Notes under the pieces: model-generated
What the model was told of the DNA's origin: nothing
The model's input: the letters and a program-made list of their open reading frames with translations, nothing else
Database searches by the model: none
Assembly: GCF_035961655.1 (NCBI RefSeq)
Contig: NZ_CP108393.1
Span: forward strand, 5,503,001 to 5,567,000
From: Streptomyces sp. NBC_01317
GTDB lineage: Bacteria > Actinomycetota > Actinomycetes > Streptomycetales > Streptomycetaceae
Reading direction: 5' to 3'
DNA: 64,000 nt
In this document: positions 59,881 through 64,000 of the stretch, piece by piece
Layout of the letters: each line of letters opens with the position of its first letter
Numbering within the stretch: position 1 is the first letter of the stretch
Translations under genes and position numbers: made by a program

Positions 59881-61149
59881 ATGACCGCACTGTCCGATTC
59901 CGGGTGTCCCGTGCTGGACCCCACCGCGCGTGCCGCCCACGCGGACGCGGCCGTACTGCGTGCCAAGGGCCCCGCGACGCCGGTGGAGCTGCCGGGAGGT
60001 GTGCGCGCCTGGTCCGTCACCCGGCACAGTGTCATCCAGAGACTGACGGGGGACCCGCGCGTCTCCCGTGATCCGTACCGCCACTGGCCGGGTCTCGCCG
60101 AGGTCCCCGAAGGCTGGCCCCTGGCGGTCTCGGCCCTCATGCGGAACTTCCTGAACGCCTACGGCGAGGAGCACCGCGGGTTACGCCGCCGTATGGCCCC
60201 GTCCTTCTCGCCCCGGCGGGTGGAGGCGATGCGCCCGCGGATCCAGACGACGGCGGACCGCCTGGTCGACGCGATCGACGCGCTGCCGCCCGGCCGGAGT
60301 ACCGACATCCGGCGCGCGCTCGCCCTTCCGCTGACCATGACGGTCATCTGCGATCTGTTCGGTGTCCCCGACGTCCTCAGGGAGGATCTCGGCGCCTCCA
60401 TCGACGCGCTGATGGACACCACGGCAACGGCCGAACAGGGCCGGGCCAGGCTGGCCGAACTCGACGCCCGGCTGGCGGAGTTGCTGGAGTACAAGAAGGC
60501 ACACCCCGGTTCCGACTTCACCAACGATCTCCTCACGCCGTTCCCGTCCGCGTCCCCCTCTGCGGATGGGGAGGCGTTGCTGACCGACAGGGAACTGCTC
60601 GACCACCTCTTCCTCATGCTCGCAGCGGGGTACGAGACGGCCGTCAACCTCATCACCAGCGCCGTGCACGCCCTGCTGGCCGCGCCCGGACACCTCGGCC
60701 GGCTCCGCGCGGGCGACGTCGGCTGGGACGACGTCATCGAGGAGACGCTGCGTCACAACGGCCCGATCATGCATCACCCGATGCGTTACGCCATCGAGGA
60801 CATCGATCTCGGCGAAGGGGTCGTCATCCGCCGGGGCGAGCCTGTCATCATCGCCTTCGCGGCTGCCGGGCGTGACCCCGAGCTGCACCCCGACAGCCCT
60901 GATGTGTTCGACCCCGCGCGGAGGCGCAAGGAGCACCTCGCCTTCGGCCACGGCCCCCACTTCTGCCTGGGGGCCCACCTGGCCCGGATGGAGACCCATG
61001 TGGCTCTGACCACCCTGTTCGAGCGCCTTCCTCTCCTGGCGCTCGCCCACCCTGGCCGGCTTCCGTCCCCCGTCCCGTCGCTCTCCCTCAACGGGCCGGC
61101 CCAACTGCACGTCGTCCCGCACCCGGTGAGTCCGCCGCACTCGGGCTGA
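59881..61149 (+). CDS. Cytochrome P450
   Basis: 422 residues from the ATG at 59881; the longer open frame upstream is non-coding repeat. I-helix AAGYETAVNLIT (A-G-x-E-T), K-helix EETLRHNGP (ExxR), and the heme loop AFGHGPHFCLGAHLAR with Cys near 362. A bacterial class-I monooxygenase needing ferredoxin/reductase from elsewhere. A TTA codon at 60181-60183 (residue 101) makes it bldA dependent, consistent with a secondary-metabolite tailoring role. No biosynthetic gene cluster is evident around it. Confidence 0.94.
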   Translation: MTALSDSGCPVLDPTARAAHADAAVLRAKGPATPVELPGGVRAWSVTRHSVIQRLTGDPRVSRDPYRHWPGLAEVPEGWPLAVSALMRNFLNAYGEEHRGLRRRMAPSFSPRRVEAMRPRIQTTADRLVDAIDALPPGRSTDIRRALALPLTMTVICDLFGVPDVLREDLGASIDALMDTTATAEQGRARLAELDARLAELLEYKKAHPGSDFTNDLLTPFPSASPSADGEALLTDRELLDHLFLMLAAGYETAVNLITSAVHALLAAPGHLGRLRAGDVGWDDVIEETLRHNGPIMHHPMRYAIEDIDLGEGVVIRRGEPVIIAFAAAGRDPELHPDSPDVFDPARRRKEHLAFGHGPHFCLGAHLARMETHVALTTLFERLPLLALAHPGRLPSPVPSLSLNGPAQLHVVPHPVSPPHSG

Positions 61150-61202
61150 TCCGGCTGCCGGCTGATCCGTTTGGTGGCTGACCCGGTCACCTGCTGATCC
61201 GG

Positions 61203-61982
61203 CTACCAGTCGAGCGGAAGCGGTACGAAGGGGGCGTCCTCGGGGGCTGCTTTGCGGGCCTCCAGGGCGACCTTGGCGGGCTCGCCGATCGGGAGGCGCA
61301 GCGGGGGATCGGGCTGTTCGAGCGTGTCGGCGAGCGCGACGGCCACCTCCTCGGGGGTGACGGGCTCGAAGATGGAGGTGCCGCGCAGCGGGGCGAACTG
61401 CTTGAACAGCGGCGTGTACGGGTCGTTGTCCGTGAAGTAGGACTTCGCGCGCTCGGCCCCGCCGGAGGAGACGGTGCTCGGCTGGAGGATGGTCACCTTG
61501 ATCCCGAAGTGCCCCGCCTCGACGGCGATGGTCTCGGCGAACGCCTCCATGGCCCACTTGCTGGCGGCGTACGGGCCGATGATCGGTACGACGAGCCGGC
61601 CCTGGATGCTGGAGACGAAGATGAGCCGCCCCGCGCCGCGTTCGCGCATCGCGGGCAGCACACCCTGGGCGACCCGCAGGGGGCCGAAGGTGTTGAGCTG
61701 GAAGAGGTCTTCGACCTTGGAGAGAGGCACGTTCTCCAGGGAGGCGCGGATCGTCGCGCCGGCGTTGCTGACGAGTACGTCGATCTCCCCGGCGTCGCGG
61801 ATGGCCTCGTCGACACTCTTCTGATCGGTGACGTCGAGGCGCAGGCGTTGGTCGACGGGGAGGTCGTCCAGGTCTTCGGGCCGGCGGGCGGTGGCGACGA
61901 CGCGGTGGCCGCGGGCGGCGAGTTCGACGGCGATGGCCCGGCCGATGCCCTTGGAAGCGCCGGTGATGAGTACGGAGGTCAT
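61203..61982 (-). CDS. Short-chain dehydrogenase/reductase (SDR)
   Basis: 259 residues from the ATG at 61982 (AGGAGAC upstream). Classical SDR motifs: VLITGASKGIGRAIAVEL (TGxxxGxG), VSNAGATI (NAG), FVSSIQGRL, and the catalytic YAASKWAMEAF (YxxxK) with upstream Ser. The C-terminus (LRLPIGEPAKVALEARKAAPEDAPF) is extended as in many actinobacterial oxidoreductases. The substrate is unknown. Same strand as the truncated tautomerase, and convergent with the P450. Confidence 0.92.
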   Translation of the reverse strand: MTSVLITGASKGIGRAIAVELAARGHRVVATARRPEDLDDLPVDQRLRLDVTDQKSVDEAIRDAGEIDVLVSNAGATIRASLENVPLSKVEDLFQLNTFGPLRVAQGVLPAMRERGAGRLIFVSSIQGRLVVPIIGPYAASKWAMEAFAETIAVEAGHFGIKVTILQPSTVSSGGAERAKSYFTDNDPYTPLFKQFAPLRGTSIFEPVTPEEVAVALADTLEQPDPPLRLPIGEPAKVALEARKAAPEDAPFVPLPLDW

Positions 61983-62206
61983 GTCGGTCTCCTGACTGGG
62001 TGGGTGGTGTGGTGGCGGCGTAGGCCGTTTCGTACCGGCCGACCGCTTTTGTTTCGCCGGAGAACGGGAAGAGAAGTGCTCAGCCCGCCGTCTTCGCATC
62101 GCGGGCGGTGTCGGCGTAGATCTTCGCCGAGACGAAGTTACCGTCGGTGACGTCGCATGCCCGCGCGTCTCGATGTTCATCGACTGCTGTGTCGTCGCCG
62201 GCATTT
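61983..62206. other. Decayed region between SDR and tautomerase
   Basis: Minus-strand reading holds a C-terminal-like peptide remnant, DVTDGNFVSAKIYADTARD followed by a stop (about 62085-62150), out of frame with the tautomerase. It may be the tail of a deleted gene. I cannot name the family. Confidence 0.35.
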
Positions 62207-62452
62207 TCAGCAGGAAGCTGTCACGCGGCATCCCGGTCCAGCGCTTCCCGCGCTTCCCGCGTCGGAACGGGGTCCGCCACGGAAGTCCCGGCTGAAGACC
62301 AGTTCTCCGGGCGCGAGTTGGTGGATGACCTGGAATCGGTCCTCGGGAAACATTCCGAGCCCTTCGACCAGCGCCTCGTGCACGGCGTCGGACACGGCTG
62401 TCAGGTACTCGGGAGACTTCCCCCGGAGCAGGTCGATGTTCACGAATGGCAT
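62207..62452 (-). pseudogene. Truncated tautomerase-family gene
   Basis: 81 residues from the ATG at 62452 (GGAAGGG upstream). It begins MPFVNIDLLRGKSPEYLTAVSDAVHEAL with the catalytic Pro2 of 4-oxalocrotonate tautomerases, continues MFPEDRFQVIHQLAPGELVFSRDFRGGPRSD, and then shifts into a Gly/Ser/Ala tail and stops. Related proteins continue about 45 residues with DDxVFVxI-type strands. The C-terminal half is therefore lost, probably by deletion. It is divergent from the TetR gene and shares its operator. Confidence 0.75.
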
Positions 62453-62567
62453 GACGATCCCTTCCGGCCCCGGATCGGCGCGATGCCGCTGCGCGGTCTG
62501 CGGTCTGCGGTCTGCGGTCTGCGCCTGCGGTCCGAGGTCCACTGTCCGCTGCCTCCAAAATCCATAC

Positions 62568-62583
62568 TATGTCGCTCGGTATA
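62568..62583. promoter_or_regulatory. TetR operator, site 1 (TATGTCGCTCGGTATA)
   Basis: A near-palindromic 16-mer in the divergent promoter region of the tautomerase and TetR genes. Its reverse complement matches site 2 at 63269-63284 at 14 of 16 positions. The shared occurrence on both sides of the tetR gene supports it as the binding site. Confidence 0.7.
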
Positions 62584-62618
62584 GATAGCAAGTCGCCGGA
62601 TCGGATAGACTCGGGGAC

Positions 62619-63215
62619 ATGGGTAGGAAGTCGGACAGCAGGCAGCGGATGGTCGAGGCCGCACGGCAGCTCATCCGCGAGCGGGGCTACCACGGCACGG
62701 CACTGTCCGACGTGGTGGAGCGGAGCGCGGCACCCCGGGGATCGGTCTACTACCACTTCCCCGAAGGCAAGGGGCAGATGGCGGCCGAGGCGGCCGCCAG
62801 CCACGCCCAGGAGCAGGTGGAGATCATCAACCGGGCGGCGGCCTCGTCGTCATCGGCCGAGGACCTCGTCCGTACCTACTTCGACCTGGCCCGTGAAGGC
62901 ATGGTGGGCAGCGGCTATCAGCGCGGCTGCGCCATCGCGCCGCTGGTGATCGAGGCGAGCGAGGAGTCCGAGGGGCTCCAGGACGCCACGCGCCGGTCGT
63001 TCTCGGCCATGGTCGACGGCATGGCCTTCCAGCTGATCGTCCACGGCGTGGGAAACGCCGACGCGCGGGAGCTGGCTCACGCCGTGGTGGCGGGGGTGGA
63101 AGGCGCCATGGTCACCTCGCGCGCGCTGCGCAGCCCGCAGCCGTTCGACGCGGTACGCGTCGTGCTGGCCGACCGCGCGCGAAACCTCACCGCCGGCATC
63201 CGGGCGGCGTCGTAG
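62619..63215 (+). CDS. TetR-family transcriptional regulator (LmrA/YxaF-like)
   Basis: 198 residues. HTH: RQRMVEAARQLIRERGYHGTALSDVVERSAAPRGSVYYHFPEGKGQMAAEA. The C-terminal domain GSGYQRGCAIAPLVIEASEESEGLQDATRRSFSAMVDG is the LmrA/YxaF-type, whose Gly-Cys-rich loop is typical. Such regulators repress nearby oxidoreductase or efflux genes. The flanking 16-bp sites at 62568 and 63269 suggest autoregulation plus control of the SDR/tautomerase side. Confidence 0.92.
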   Translation: MGRKSDSRQRMVEAARQLIRERGYHGTALSDVVERSAAPRGSVYYHFPEGKGQMAAEAAASHAQEQVEIINRAAASSSSAEDLVRTYFDLAREGMVGSGYQRGCAIAPLVIEASEESEGLQDATRRSFSAMVDGMAFQLIVHGVGNADARELAHAVVAGVEGAMVTSRALRSPQPFDAVRVVLADRARNLTAGIRAAS

Positions 63216-63268
63216 GCGGGTTCCTGCCGTCTCGGGGAGGGGCGGGATCCGCTCCGTACCACAGCATG

Positions 63269-63284
63269 TATACCGGACGACATA
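63269..63284. promoter_or_regulatory. TetR operator, site 2 (TATACCGGACGACATA)
   Basis: Downstream of the tetR stop by 53 bp. It is the reverse-complement match of site 1 (62568-62583) with two changes in the centre. It could act in looping or in repressing a gene reading away from here. Confidence 0.65.
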
Positions 63285-63481
63285 ACTACAGCGCCCCTGA
63301 CCGCCGAATGCTGCCGAACAGGTTCTCTTGTGGGCCGGGCCGCCCCGGTCCTGTGGCGCCGGGGGTGCCGGGCCGGGGTCGGCCCAGCGCTGATGTGGGT
63401 CTTACGCAGGGCCCGCTACGGTTGCTCTGACCTGCGGAAAGGCCCTCCCTTGGGGAGAGCTGCGCTTCGCGCGTAGAAATG

Positions 63482-63554
63482 TGCCCCCGGCAGGACTCGA
63501 ACCTGCGGCCAAGTGCTTAGAAGGCACCTGCTCTATCCACTGAGCTACGGGGGC
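63482..63554 (-). tRNA. tRNA-Arg (anticodon UCU)
   Basis: 73 nt. The minus strand folds as a cloverleaf: acceptor GCCCCCG / CGGGGGC, D-arm GCTCAGTGGATAGAGC, anticodon loop CTTCTAA with anticodon TCT, variable loop, and T-arm GCAGGTTCGAGTCCTGC. Discriminator A; CCA is not encoded. Confidence 0.96.
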
Positions 63555-63680
63555 CGGACGAGCGGCCTCGGTTGTCCCGGAGCCCCCGGCGGGTGGTTCC
63601 GTGACCTTGCCGGGACAAGGATAGGGCTCCGATCCCCCTGACCCGGTTGCTTCACGTGCGTGGCACGATGTGGAGGTTCA

Positions 63681-63803
63681 GTGAAGCGAACCGATAATCG
63701 CAGGCAGGTGCGATTCCCGCACCGCTTTTTCGCTCTCGCGCCACGGGTGTTGTGCACTCGTTATGCCTGTGTCCCACTCATCCCGTCTGTCCCGAGTGTC
63801 TGA
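63681..63803 (+). CDS. Possible small basic peptide
   Basis: 40 residues (VKRTDNRRQVRFPHRFFAL..) from a GTG with GGAGG 4 bases upstream. Highly basic N-terminus and two cysteines. The ribosome site is good, but there is no family match and the region could instead be the promoter of the GTPase gene. Low confidence. Confidence 0.25.
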   Translation: MKRTDNRRQVRFPHRFFALAPRVLCTRYACVPLIPSVPSV

Positions 63804-63863
63804 TCGGCGCGCAGAGATGTCTATACGCTTCAAAAAGCCGCTAAAAGCGGGCATTCTTCGCAT

Positions 63864-64000
63864 GTGGTGACCTTGGATGTACGCCCCCAGCTGATCGACG
63901 CACTCTCCGCGCTGCGCGACCGTGTCGCGGCGGTGCGTCTTCCACTGCCTCTTCCCGGGGCGCCGCGGGCCCGGCAGACCCGGGCCGAGCTGCTCGCGCA
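63864..64000 (+). CDS. N-terminus of a probable dynamin-like GTPase (cut by window edge)
   Basis: 45 codons are visible, reading [19 protein letters not shown] from a GTG (63864 or 63867), then [24 protein letters not shown]. This opening is like the N-terminal helical region of Streptomyces dynamin-family proteins, which act in septation membrane remodelling. The GTP-binding motifs lie outside the window, so the assignment is tentative. Confidence 0.5.
   Translation, partial: MVTLDVRPQLIDALSALRDRVAAVRLPLPLPGAPRARQTRAELLA

Noticed and set aside
63482..63554. tRNA-Arg as an integration site of a mobile element
   Set aside because: No integrase or repeated tRNA 3' end was found within the window on either side.

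Overview
The window is a high-GC actinobacterial chromosome segment, almost certainly Streptomyces. The signs are strong third-position GC bias, many GTG starts with GGAGG-type ribosome binding sites, 4-base start/stop overlaps, rare TTA leucine codons, XRE(DUF5753)/DUF397 pairs, DUF574 methyltransferases, and a citrate synthase with the Streptomyces N-terminus. No phage, IS element, CRISPR array or rRNA was seen. There is one tRNA-Arg(UCU) near the right edge.

Layout. 1-863: LysR regulator cut by the left edge. 0.86-2.3 kb: a gene-free block of nested repeats (long inverted repeat of about 350 bp arms around two direct repeats). 2.3-8.5 kb: a zinc-ribbon-like unknown, then a sugar-catabolic locus in which a LacI regulator and a TIM-barrel epimerase diverge from an oxidoreductase / DUF993 aldolase-like / epimerase operon. 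8.7-13.3 kb: RecD2 helicase, citrate synthase, and a copper chaperone under a CsoR-type box. 13.5-16.7 kb: TetR regulator and MMPL exporter around a double palindrome. 17.2-24.6 kb: myo-inositol catabolism (IolE-like, IolC, Cgl0159-type aldolase, IolB, IolD, MmsA).

24.8-32.8 kb is the most unusual locus. A GntR regulator is followed by an APC permease, a single polypeptide joining a PfkB sugar kinase to a double-SIS domain, a nucleotidyltransferase-fold protein, a metallophosphoesterase, a SLOG/LOG-like protein and a BtpA-family TIM barrel. GntR + APC permease + PfkB + SIS matches the parts list of the enterobacterial frl (fructoselysine, Amadori compound) system, here with kinase and putative deglycase fused and with four extra, tightly overlapping genes. 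The substrate is inferred, not shown.

32.8-36.1 kb: WhiJ/Scr-like cluster (ATPase, XRE, two DUF397), three-S1-domain protein and DUF4291. 36.3-38.6 kb: a coupled operon of an isocitrate-lyase-superfamily enzyme, a small secreted acidic protein and an SLC10A7-type symporter; the first two genes carry TTA codons near their starts, suggesting bldA control. 38.7-45.4 kb: subtilisin-like protease, a hydrolase fused to an ABC ATPase with its permease, a TTA-containing HTH regulator and DUF1772. 45.8-52.8 kb: second XRE/DUF397 pair with a DUF574 methyltransferase, NUDIX, phosphotransferase and a small ORF behind a LexA-like box, a Tat-exported GH99-like hydrolase with discoidin domain, GNAT. 52.9-64 kb: O-methyltransferase/PNPOx fusion, MazG-like protein, broken S10 carboxypeptidase, TOBE regulator, DUF371-RsmI-like protein, KamB-like 16S rRNA A1408 methyltransferase, DUF574 methyltransferase, P450, SDR, a truncated tautomerase, TetR with matching operators on both sides, tRNA-Arg, and the start of a dynamin-like GTPase.
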